A stretch of DNA of 64,000 bases from Fennellomyces sp. T-0311 (taxonomy: Eukaryota > Mucoromycota > Mucoromycetes > Mucorales > Lichtheimiaceae), in assembly GCA_025266875.1 (NCBI GenBank), contig JALLLT010000044.1, positions 294,105 through 358,104 on the forward strand. Direction: 5' to 3'. Positions 10,266-21,400 of the stretch are shown piece after piece. The notes under the pieces were generated by a model that was not told where the DNA came from, did not search any database, and worked only from the letters and a program-made list of their open reading frames with translations. Both the position numbers and the translations under genes were made by a program. How positions within the stretch are numbered: the stretch's first letter is position 1; every line of letters starts with the position of its first letter.

Positions 10266-13200
10266 TTTTTTTTGATAATTTTTTTTTCTCCGGCAAATTC
10301 CACAAAAAAAAAAAACTCGACCCTTTTATTCTGATGTGGAGCAGCTGAGTTATGCACGGCTGATCTTAATTGTGTGATATAAGGGTCCTTTTTCTCGGCT
10401 GAGTGAGGCAAGCGTCTTTCCATTGTAGAATCTCGGAGATGTAAACACTTTGACCATACGACCCTTCTTTTGCTGTGTGTGGAACCCGGGTATTTCGAAT
10501 CGGGAACACATAAAAGCTGAGCAACTGGACCAACCATTATACCTTGTACATCACAGCCACAATAGTTTATAACGTAAGTAGCACACAGATGCTGATCAGT
10601 CCGCCTAGCTATCAAGCTAGTGGAATACTTTAATGACATCACGTTGGATAGTGCACTACTTTGAATGACATATGGGCTGGCCACACCACATAAGCAGACA
10701 GCTTGTTTCTCCACTTTTGTTCAAGATTGTCAGAGCAATCTAAATGATATACTTGGTTTATCCTACGAAATAACTATTTCAACTCAACAAGGAAAAAGAT
10801 AACGCCAAGCCCCAGTGTAACCGGCCGCTTGTTTCTCCACACTCAGGATTAGCAAGGACAGCCATGCATTTTTAGTTAACTTCTATATACGATGAAACCT
10901 GCCTCTTTGCCGTTAGTCCTTTTTCTTTTTCGAAAGGTACTACGTAATACCATTTAAAAGTATGCGCCGTAATCCAGGAACACCCTATACAATTAACTCA
11001 GTATGGCAAATGAGAAAGGCACTCTGCTTAGCGGCTACATGTATGTAATACCATGGTGTACGATGGAATATCACAAAGGAAGTATATACTTTTCCAGCTC
11101 TCGCAATATAACCAAAGGCAGTATGCTGAGTTCAGCGCATAGAACGTCTCTTTTCCTTGCGATTACCCACTTTACCTTTTGCTGCCAATTCGCTATGGCT
11201 CTCTGCATCGGTGTATCTTCGTTTTGATTGAAAAAAAAGTGAAACCTCCTTATGTACTGGATACACCGTGCCTGAGTGATACACAAATAGTCGATCTTTT
11301 TTTACCGAGTACAAGGATTAAGCTTTTTCACTGACAATTTTGCGGCCATGTTGACGAATGTGAGAAGTCTGCACAGCTGTGCAACCGTTCTCTAATGGAC
11401 TTCTATTTGACTCTGGGTAATCTTCCGCGGAACGAAAAAAGCCTTTCCTCTAGATCCAGATTCAGACGGCATGTTTGCTGCTGATGAAAACCAAAGTATC
11501 ATTCTTATGAATGAACCGAGATCCACCGCAACGTCAATGGTCTCTTGCGAGAATAATCACAATGCCATAAATGTCGCACAAACAAAAGAAGTTCCGACTC
11601 TCACGCGTTCTGTTGACATTTTCTTTATCGAATGGGTAACGATGAATGTGGAACTGAAAAAATGAGCGCATAGTTGAGCTTATTTACTACCAGGTACCCA
11701 TTCACTTTGTTGGACATTGCCGATCTATGCGAACGCAATTTCATACTTTTATCGACCCGATCCCGGTAGTTTGAAGGATCGACAACGAATGTGAATATAA
11801 TCAAATGCTCATCATAGATCTATAGCTTTTTCTCGCGCGTCCATTCCGCCCCTTTTCTTCCCTCTTGACATGCGGTGTTACTGGTGGTTGCCTGAGTGTC
11901 ATTTTCTTAGAAAGGGTTCTAAAGACCTGCAGTCCATGCAACGGTCATAAATCTTCTCCTCGAGCTTCTACATCAACTCATAGTGGGCTGTGACGTATGA
12001 TAACAAAGTTGAAATCGCCTTGTTCAACTTTGACTATGAGTCCCATATTTCATACGAGTTTTGCAAAGCAACTTCATTCCAATCACCGATTAAACCAAAC
12101 CCATCTCACTCCGTTATCGGTTGACACTGTATTTGACGATAGAAAAAGTCGGCATGCGCAAGTAGCCAATGAAGAAACTTATAATAGGTAGGAAAAGAAG
12201 AATACAACCGCTCCAATGGCGAGCTAAAGAGACATAGCCACCATCCCGAATTCGTACTTTAATGCAACACCTGGTCCCAGATGCCGAAAAAATGAAAACG
12301 GCAGTAGCATCAAGGAGCTACGAGAGCTTGGACATAAGTAACCAGCACCAATCGCCCATAATGACCTCTATGTGCCGTGGAAAGTTTCTGAAGCATTCTC
12401 AAGAGCGGGATGGACTTGTAATGTCTCGACACTTTGTAGTTTTTGAACTCTACTTTGGCAACACAGTACGAGTAGTCCCACATAAACTCACTGCACTTTG
12501 ATACGTGCATAATTTGGTGCACAGCTTTATTGTGGATGTTAGGAGATTCGACACTAACATGGAGTTCACCACCGCCGAAATTTATTAAATGCGCGAGCAT
12601 CATATTCATCCCTTCCCTCCCCCCTTGTCCTGTTGATCTGCTCAAGTTCCTCAACCGGTGCTCAAACTTGGCAGGCTACCTTAATTGCGTGTCTCATTCA
12701 AAGTATATGTCTCCATAGGGTGCTCCTTCCGGCACCTTCCAGAGAGCCGTTCGCGAACTTGTGGATTGGATCCACTACTCAATAAGGTATGCCCCTCGCC
12801 TGTTTCAGGGAAGCTTCTTCCCCATGACTGACAATACCGGGGCAGGCATAATCCGTCGTATTTGGCTTCTTGTGGACACTTCATTTGCCACAGTATAGTC
12901 AGTGAATTAAGGTAAGTAATGGAGTAACTTATATCTGACGCAACTCCTGAATAGCTTTATCCACACTATAGTAAGGAGATGGAGAGTACTACCAGCTCCA
13001 ACGGGAGGAACTCGGGTCGCATCAATGGTGAGCGCAAGAGGCGCGCTGTCGCACTGGCTTCTTATTCAAGTGCAACCAAGTAGGAGTAGAGGTCCTACCT
13101 AGAAACGCGTATCAAACGGCGCCATTATTACAAGAAAGTCCCAAGAAGCATCATTAAAAAGGACCAACAAAGAAAAAAAAATGCTTCAAACAACCGCAGC

Positions 13201-14545
13201 CCATTTCTGAGTAGCATTACCGTAATAAATTATAGGCCTCGAGGTATGGCAACTCTCAGTCACTACATGACCAAATTGCTCAAAAGTTTACAGCGTGAAT
13301 TACCGATTGCACTTTGGAGGACATGATTCAATATCATCGTCTCATGTCCTTCCTTGATACTTATCTCAATTCAAAGTTTGTTGATAAGTACTTTGGTGCA
13401 CTATTGATGGTCTAGGGCCGAAATTTCGCACTGTCGTAATGAATAAGACGTACATGCCTCTCTGTCGTTAATAATAGGAAGATACTGCCAAAGCTTCCCT
13501 TCCATTGAAGAGAATATTGGCTCTCAGATCAATGATCACATTATGACTCAAATGAAGGAGTTTGAGTGCTCCACTTTCGACAAACGGGACCATTGAGGCG
13601 GCCAATCAAACATTCGAGAAATGCAGAGGAGACCGATATCCTTCCTTTATGTCCTTCATAATCGCCACACCGAAATCAGGAAACCTACTATCTCTCCTCA
13701 TCACTGTATTCACCACACCTTTTCTCTTCTCCTACTGAGAAATTTACCGGTTATCATAAGGCAAAATCGTCGAACTCTAGAACCCTGGCAAATATTTTTT
13801 TATGCATCGCAGCCAACCACTTGCCAGAGACATCGTTATCGGGAGGCATTGTCGTTTTTTATCCTTCTCTAAAGATACGTAGCGAGAATATTACTCTGTA
13901 CTTTTAGATACAATAACATCTAGCTACTACTACTGTATAATACACATGCTTTAGATTGCCAATTTGACTTTTGGATACTACAGACGATTCTACTTTAAAC
14001 ACATATCAAATAAACATTTAGTAGAATAGCAATTGTTTATAGATGGTTGTACTTTTGGGTGGTTTAAATGCAAGATAACCCTTTCTACACTTTAAAGCAA
14101 ACGGGATTACTTCCTTAAAGTAGTTGCTAATAAAGTTTGGTGCATACCTGCTCCCTCCTGTTTAGCAAACATGTATTGCATGTATTTCACTGCTGCTCAT
14201 ATTATGAGCGACCAACAAATGTAGCGTAGCCACTTTGACAGGTTGGCTGTTGTATATGGCGTTTTTTTTTATTTATGCACCAGCAGCCTTAGTCCAATCC
14301 AACGCCCGACCGCCGACGTATTGGAAGTCCGACAGTGGATGGTGAGGGTGGCGGCAGGAGCAACCTCTTTACACCCTCCACAGAAAGGTAAAGTAGAAAA
14401 TCGCATCCATCCGTCCCCGTATCCGACGATTTGAACGGCAAACGACGAACGAAGCGATGGATGATGGAACCATGATGGATTTTTTTTGATATGGATTGAC
14501 TGACGCAAACAATGTCCGACTTTTTTTTACTACAACAGATTCGCA
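10266..14545. other. 4.3-kb gene-poor region
   Basis: No confident gene. The best candidate is a minus-strand open frame at 12654-12310 (about 114 residues) with a fairly natural composition but no recognised domain; it may be a relic. A short plus-strand frame at 12979-13083 is Ser/Arg-rich and unrecognised. The last 300 bp before eL34 contain a possible 5' UTR intron. No tRNA or 5S gene was seen by eye. Confidence 0.4.
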
Positions 14546-15003
14546 ATGGCCCAACGTCTTACTTACCGACGCCGTCTTTCGTACAACACTCGCTCCAACC
14601 GCGTCAAGGTCGTCAAGACCCCCGGTAAATATCAACATTAAAGACGAAAAAAAAGGACATTCAGCTTATAATGGATTCACACATTTAGGTGGTAAGCTGG
14701 TGTACCAGTACCAGAAGAAGCCTGTCAAGGCCCCTCGCTGCGGTGACTGTGGCGTTGCTCTTCAGGGCGTATGTGATCATGATGATATTGGGCAATGTAC
14801 AGATTTATTGATTCGGTGATACTATTTAGCTCAAGGCCCTTCGTCCCCGCGAGTACTCGCAGGTGTCCAAGGTCCAAAAGAACGTCTCGCGTGCCTACGG
14901 TGGTTCCCGCTGCTCGCACTGCGTCCGCAGCCGCATTGTCCGCGCCTTCCTTGTCGAGGAGCAAAAGATCGTCAAGAAGGTCTTGAAGTCCCAAAAGAAA
15001 TAA
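14546..15003 (+). CDS. RPL34: 60S ribosomal protein eL34, 3 exons
   Basis: Structural protein of the cytosolic large ribosomal subunit. Exons 14546-14624, 14689-14768, 14830-15003; 110 residues, the usual length. It starts [18 protein letters not shown] and keeps the zinc-type cysteine pairs CGDC (about residues 44-47) and CSHC (81-84), plus a basic C-terminus ending in SQKK. The acceptor-like CAACAG just before the start codon and a possible donor near 14340 suggest a 5' UTR intron, common in fungal ribosomal protein genes; this is inference. It is the first gene of a tight co-directional array with ERH, PRKRIP1 and a GDSL esterase, with only 110 bp to the next start. Confidence 0.95.
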
Positions 15004-15113
15004 GCGTTGCTATAATAAAGTTGCTTCTTCACATCAAATGGTCTGTGCGCATTAAAAAAGATTTGGCCGGTCACGAAATTGGGCCTCTCCTTGCACACAT
15101 CTCTCGTTCTGCA

Positions 15114-15886
15114 ATGGTTAGAATTCTTTCATTCACTCACGCTTGTCCGCGCTGCTGCCTTTGTTCCATCAGTATAACATGCGTCATCTTTTAGGGCAAT
15201 CATACTATTCTTCTCGTCCAACCGCGCGACAAAAGGTGAATTAGCTTTTCATTCAATCTCTCTCTCTTTTTTTTTACACGATCTAAATTGTCCATTAGCT
15301 CGCGAACCTATTAGTAAGTTTTTGCATCATGTTTGAGCGCTCGAGTTGTTCATGACGCCTTGGTTAAAAGTGAGCGCGATACCGTTGGAGCCGCCATGGA
15401 ACGTGAGTTTTGCAGCATTACAGTTTGATCTACGTGGCTAACGTCATTGTTGCGCAGAAATCGCGAGTATTTTTGAAAAGCATCTTCAAGAGCAAAACCC
15501 ACGGCTTCAGCAGATCCAGTATAGGTGAGCAAGTGGAGGCACGTGCGAGAGAGAGAGAGAAAACCGAGGCTTACTGAAGGCGCGACGATGACAGTGCGGA
15601 TGATTTGTTCCAGTTCATTGATTCACACAAGGATTTCGTGGCGCTCGTTTTTGAACCTTCGACAGGAGTAAGTAGTATGGCTTCGATGGAAGGAAGGGAG
15701 AGACACTAAAGCGGGTGATGCGAATAGAGCTATCTGCCCAAAAACAAGGACTGGATCAAGGAGACGTTGCTTTCGCACTTTAGCCGACAGAACATCCAGC
15801 AGCCGCAAAGAGGTCAACGTCAACAACAGCAGCAGCCGCGACCACGATCTCAACAATACCATCCACGCGGCAATAGACGATGGTAG
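15114..15886 (+). CDS. ERH: ERH (enhancer of rudimentary homolog), 7 exons incl. micro-exons
   Basis: Small conserved nuclear protein. In fission yeast Erh1 pairs with Mmi1 in meiotic mRNA elimination; in animals ERH takes part in mRNA and microRNA processing. Exons 15114-15116, 15195-15235, 15299-15313, 15371-15402, 15458-15524, 15595-15667, 15728-15886; 129 residues. The first exon holds only the ATG and exon 3 is only 15 nt. Recognition: HTILLVQPRDK at the start, SRTYYE, then AADDL-like FQFIDSHKDFVALVFE and SYLPKNKDWIKETLL, matching the ERH fold in order. After it comes a Gln/Arg-rich tail of about 25 residues absent from animal ERH (about 104 residues). Budding yeast lacks this gene. All junctions keep the frame; the sum is 130 codons with the stop. 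Confidence 0.88.
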
Positions 15887-16007
15887 TTGCTTAGTTACTC
15901 GTTTACCATCATGAAATAAAGCGCATGCAATTCAAATTCAGCTGTCTATTAGGAGAGTGAGCGACACATATTCTCTGGATCCTTGATCATTATTTTTTTT
16001 TTAGCCA

Positions 16008-16545
16008 ATGGCAGAAGAAGAGAAACCCAAAGTCAATCGGCACAATCTGACAACTACACAGCAGACACAAAAGCATTTGGAAAAGTTATTCCAAAAGATC
16101 GACAAGCCCATCGTGCTTCCCGAAGCTCCCAAAGAGAAATCCGTAAAAGCACCCAAAGATTTCGTACGCAATGTTCCTGGTAAGCATGCTTGCAGCGGCG
16201 AGTGAATGGCGGCCCTTACGCCTTTTTGTTTTGATTGTATAGGATCAAGTGCAGGCGCGGGTAGTGGAGACTTTCATGTGTATCGCGCACACCGACGACG
16301 AGAGTATGCGCGGATAAAAGAAATGGATGAAGAGGAACGGAAGGTAAGGTTTACCCAAGTACAAAGCATGAAGGGATAATAAACGCGTAGATTAGGAATA
16401 CGAAAAGCAAGAATACGCCGATAAAATCGCACAATTAAAAGCCGAGGATGAGGCACGAACGGCCAAAAAGCGCGCGCGGCGCCAGAAACGAAAGCAGAAT
16501 AAGGATCAGGATGATGGCAAAAAGAAGCAAAAAGTAGACAAATAA
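16008..16545 (+). CDS. PRKRIP1: PRKRIP1-family splicing-associated protein, 3 exons
   Basis: Member of the PRKRIP1 (DUF1168) family; in human C-complex spliceosome structures PRKRIP1 is a long helix bridging the U2 snRNP and the catalytic core. Exons 16008-16179, 16243-16343, 16396-16545; 140 residues. The diagnostic block [19 protein letters not shown] spans about residues 53-71, followed by RRREY and a long Lys/Glu/Arg-rich helix rich in KR clusters that could act as nuclear localisation signals. Human PRKRIP1 is longer (about 184), the extra length being a C-terminal acidic tail not seen here. It lies 121 bp after ERH and 135 bp before the GDSL esterase on the same strand. Confidence 0.88.
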
Positions 16546-16633
16546 AGCTGTCCGGTCACACGTTATACATGCTTTTTTCCCTGGCTAGGAAGAGGAAAAT
16601 ATCAAAGTCCAAGAAAATCCCCTTTTCCGGTAA

Positions 16634-16640
16634 TATATAA
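16634..16640 (+). promoter_or_regulatory. TATA-like element of the GDSL gene
   Basis: TATATAA 41 nt upstream of the GDSL esterase start codon, inside a 135-bp intergenic gap. It may drive that gene or lie in the 5' leader. Motif seen; role inferred. Confidence 0.3.
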
Positions 16641-16680
16641 GGGCAATGTGTGTGGGTATTAGACATGGCTTCCAGTAACC

Positions 16681-18019
16681 ATGTTCCTGAACCACTTGTT
16701 GGTCGTCTTGGCTCTTTGGGCAGCCGTTGCGCATGCTTTGCCGCGTCCAAAGGATGGCTTTTGCTGGAAAAAGATCGATACTTTGTAAATTGTGGAACAA
16801 GGAAGCTATACCTGCAGCCTTGACAGTTTTAAACATAGTTTTGTCTTTGGAGACTCTTACACCTCCGTCGTTGGTCCTTTGGGGACGCCGGGATTCACCT
16901 GGAACAACTTTACTACGCCTGGTGCAGTCTACAACGATGCCATCCTTCTTAATCAGGTAATGCTTGCCAGCGCGTGCGGGGTAGCTGTTGCATTAACCAC
17001 TTTTGCAGACAACTGCAGGAGGGCCCAACTGGCCTCAGTACCTGACCAATTGTTACGCTGGTTTGCCACAACACTGTCGGCTACACCTGTATGATATCGC
17101 ATTTGCGGGCGCCACTATTGATGATGCACTGGTGGCCAGACACCATGACTATACCGTAACCTTTGTGGAACAGATCGAGCAATGGAAGACACGCGTTGAG
17201 CATGCCATCCACTGGGATCCAAAGAAAACACTTACTGGCTTTTGGATCGGGTAAATCCACCAAACAGTCAAATAGGGAGAAAAAAAGCTTATAACTGACC
17301 GCGCGTATTGTACAGAATTAATGATGTTAGCGATACCAAAGCCTGGACAAACGTAAGGAACTATCAAATATTGGAATGCGCAACACGCTAATGTGTATAT
17401 GTAGATTTCGTATCCTGCGTTTTACAATGAACTTGTGGAGGTTTATTTTGATAGCGTGGTAGGATATATTTGGAAAAAGAGGTGTTGTGTCTATATTAAT
17501 ACATCACATGATGCACGTTAGAGCGATTTGTACACGCGTGGCATGCGATCATTTCTATTTTTCAATGTGCCACCACGCGAACGGTCACCCAGTGGAGGCG
17601 ATGCATCCTATGCGAAAATCATTCGTATCTACAACACTATCCTGGATGAGCATATCGCTGCATTCAAAAGCAGCCACACAGACGCCAACGTAATTTCCAT
17701 CAATGCATGGGAGCTGTTCAACAGCTACTTGGACAATGCAGCGGAATTGGGGTTCAAGGACATTACAACGTTTTGTCCAAACTCGACCGCACCGGACATC
17801 AATAGCAACTACGAAGCATACGGTTGTCTCGCACCATACGAGTATTTTTGGATCGGTAAGTTAATTTGCGCATGGACACATGTCCGAAAAGAGTGAGTGA
17901 GAGAGATAACGCAGGAGTCTTCATACTGTTTTAAAGATTCAGGGCATCCCACATACCCGGTGCATCGCCTTTTGGCTGATTCCGTTGAACAACAGCTGGA
18001 AGATTCGAGTCGCTGTTGA
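16681..18019 (+). CDS. Secreted GDSL/SGNH esterase (CE16-like), 7 exons
   Basis: Predicted extracellular SGNH hydrolase, probably an acetyl or carboxyl esterase of plant polysaccharides (CE16-like, inferred from the eukaryotic secreted architecture). Exons 16681-16784, 16827-16956, 17009-17250, 17316-17352, 17405-17458, 17522-17855, 17937-18019; 327 residues. N-terminal signal peptide (MFLNHLLVVLALWAAVAHA). Block I FVFGDSYT gives the nucleophile Ser45; block III GIND at 159-162 gives the oxyanion Asn; block V DSGH at 301-304 gives the Asp and His. The first intron is only 42 nt. An upstream ATG at 16665 in another frame overlaps the start and could damp translation. The substrate is not determinable here. 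Confidence 0.88.
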
Positions 18020-18438
18020 TTTTGTTTTATGAAATAAAAAAAATTAGGGCCAGGCTCGTCTCCATGGTAAAAATTTGATTGGTTGGCAACATCATGCCTC
18101 CATGCTGCATTAGGAGAGCAGACATCTGCAGCTTGCTCATCCTCATCATTTTTTAGACCCCCCCCCTTTCTTTCCCCCGGATCGTCACCATAATAGTTTC
18201 ACCTTTTCTCTTTCACATAAACATCACACACACTCCTTATAACTCACATACACACAACTGACAGGTCCTGCTTTGTACATAAGCAGTCGCAGGCACCAAA
18301 AGCGCGCGCGCCTCCTTACGTTCCTTTCACACTCTCTTTTCCGTCTCTTTTACTCTTTTGTCGTCCATTGACGTCCTGCTACTCCTTCCTTATAAACCTC
18401 CTCACATAAAACCTACACTTTTTTTCTCCTCTCGTCTT
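18020..18438. other. promoter region of the GAR-domain gene
   Basis: 419 bp without a gene. Pyrimidine-rich (long C and CT runs around 18160-18440) with TATAAA at 18391-18396, 43 nt upstream of the proposed start. It also holds the 3' end of the GDSL gene (AATAAA near 18034). Confidence 0.45.
18391..18396 (+). promoter_or_regulatory. TATA box of the GAR-domain gene
   Basis: TATAAA in a CT-rich promoter, 43 nt before the proposed ATG at 18439. Confidence 0.35.
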
Positions 18439-21400
18439 ATGAACCGTCATCAGTAACGTATTATAAAAAAAAGTCATACGATCCTTTAAAATTAATAATA
18501 GTCATAATAGCACTTTATCACTCAACGAATGGATCCAGACGCAACTTTCGCTCTACTTTGCCCTATCCATTCTATCACCACAAGAAACCGGTCTCGATCG
18601 CTGGCTACTGTGCTTGGCACATAAATTTTTTCCTACGTTGGTCCCTGACCTCATCACCCGGTTAAACCAGAATGATCTGAACCTTGGCAAACAACTCTTG
18701 CTTCAGCACTGTCAGTCGTTGGACGCGATTCGCGACCTGCACCCTACTCCTAACCTTGCCGGTAAATTGCTATATATAAAAACATATACGGCAAAAGAGG
18801 CCCTAATGCATTAAACAGTAATAGGGAGCATGCCATCATTCGTGTGCATGCAGCTCGACTTTATCCACATGAAATTGTTCACAGCCACCGTCTTGCATGA
18901 CATGAACGATCTCAGCCATCGTACTGATCAGAACCATATATGGCTTGACCGCGTCAAAACTTGGTTAAATCAAGGTCAAGCCATCCTGCACTCAATTGAA
19001 AATCAAACCAATGTCGATACGGATCATGTTGCCTCACTTGAACAACTTTCATCCGAACTATCCGAAACTGTTCGACGACATTTGCGCGCACCACTGATGT
19101 CTTTGGATCAACACCGATACAGACAACGTCGAAGCAAATCCATGCGACGATTGCAGTCGTTGCAACATGAATTCCAATTGGCGTATGACAAAGTCGTTTC
19201 ATCAATACGTCGCCATGACGATTTGGCGCAGGTTTCAACGAGAGTTGAAACAGCAATCGAAGCATATCAACGATGGAGCGGTGCAGCACCGGCAGCCAAT
19301 ATCGGACTCTATTCGGCAATGCAAAAACAATACTGCGAGTTTCGAACACGCGTGCAGCAAGTCGAAACACAGAAATCCCACGTCGACGCATTTGTTCAAT
19401 ATACCGACACGCTTTTGCAAGAAGCTCGACAACTCGATACGGTCGATATATTGACTTTGGAGGCATTCAAGGATCGGGTGCACATTGCAACGGAGCGCAT
19501 GGCAGCACGCATCCCGTATCCAGCGCATGAGACCCTGAAAAATGCCAAAATTCTAGACTTGGTGCGTCATCGAAAACGGGCGTTGTGGGAAATGCAGGAG
19601 CTTTTGGAGTCAAAACTGTTGAAAAATGGACAACAATTGGATCAGCAACTCAATGTCTGGATCGATATGCGCATGGAGGCGCTTCAAGATTCTATAAACG
19701 TCGCTGCCATGCCGGGATTATCCATGCACGATGTGCAGTTGCTGCAGAAGGATTGCCGAGCCTTTCGCGCGACCCATCGGCGTTCCGATGTTCTCGATCC
19801 TTTGATCGATCAACTTGAACGCGATCTCGATCAACGCGAACGTCAGGTTAAACTCGATTTTGCTCTCCAACAACTGTCGACCACCATCGATACCAAGACA
19901 CATGCCATTTGGGATATCGTGATGCCACTGGAAGAAGGTCATTTTTCCAAAAAATCCTTCTTGTCCTTGGATGATGCGACATACGATTGCGAATTGGAAA
20001 CATTGGTGGATCATCCGCAGTATCCATGGATTCAACAAAAACACCACGATTTTGTCCAATTGATCGCGTACGCCAAGGAGTTAGTTGCTCAGCGCGATGC
20101 CTGCGCCTTGTACCAAACACAAGCGAATAACCTGCAAACACAAGGCAAACAATACCGCCACGCGCTCGAACGTGCATGGGAAAATATGAGCATCACAATG
20201 ACGTCGTCGCTGTGGGATACGTATGTTAATGAAACAGACGTATTCTTGACCAACGTACGCCAACTGCGCCTCGAATGTCCCAAAAATGTCAAGGCCAATC
20301 GACCCAAGCCATGTTTAAACATGTTTGCGTCCTGGTTATCCGATCAATGCGTCACATTGCTCCAACTCAGTAGCTCCGTTTCCTTGCTTACTCAACGACA
20401 CCGGCTGGCGCTCGAGTTCAAGTCCGAAATCGATGCCTATCTTGCTAACATTGCTGCTGCTGACAATGACCTCGAACACTGGACAGAAATGGCTCAGGAT
20501 ATTAACGCACGTATTGCCAACTCGTGCTGTTCCGTCATGACATTTGATGCGGTTGGAGTCCTGACATCACTCGCGCAGCGCATTGAGCAACGTTGCCAAG
20601 CGGATGAACAACGTGCGTTGGACAGTGCAGCGGCAAAAGCACGTGCATCATGGACCGCGACGGTGGCGGCGTTCGACACGGCTGCGGCCAGTTCAAAAGA
20701 GTGGAGTACTCTTGAACCGACGTTGCAGATATTGTATGAATCCAGCGAAACGGCATTCAAACAACTTATGGATTCGACACTGGACGACGAACAGGAGCAG
20801 CGACGATTGGCTGATATGATGGTATCTGTTCGTACCGCACTGAAGGAACAAAACGTGATGGCAGGCTATGCAGAGCGATGTGCCGCGTGGCAATCGCACA
20901 TGGACGTCGCACTCCGCCTGTGTGACCAACACGAAGCAACAATCCGTCAATTCATCCAAGATGTTCGATCATTTGTGGTGACACAGCCGTTGGACCCAAT
21001 CCATGTCGAGGTCCCCGACATATCCCATTTGGAAACGTATGTTGAACAGCATTCCATCCGCGGTTTTGAAAAGTTCCTGACTGCGCAATGGACACTGGAG
21101 GAGCGGGTGGGTGAATTGGGCGTTCAATTGGATTTTGCAAACAATGTCAGTGTCCAATGCGGCAAAATCCAAGATATCATTCAAATGTTGGAGCAAGATG
21201 ATACGGATGGTGTGGCAAAACGTATTCAGGATCCAGAACTTTATCCGGCTCGCTCCCAGGACGATCACGAGTATAATGCAATGATCCGCAAGAGACTTCA
21301 CTTGCTTTTGGACGAGGCGCTCGAACGTCGACAGGAACATGAACAGTCGCGCAAGCAGAGTGAATTGGAAGGGCAGTGCCAGGCCATTGTTGATCATTTC

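Noticed and set aside
12310..12654. 114-residue minus-strand frame in the gene-poor region
   Set aside because: Composition is somewhat protein-like but no domain, start context or splice partner could be supported; left as part of the intergenic note.
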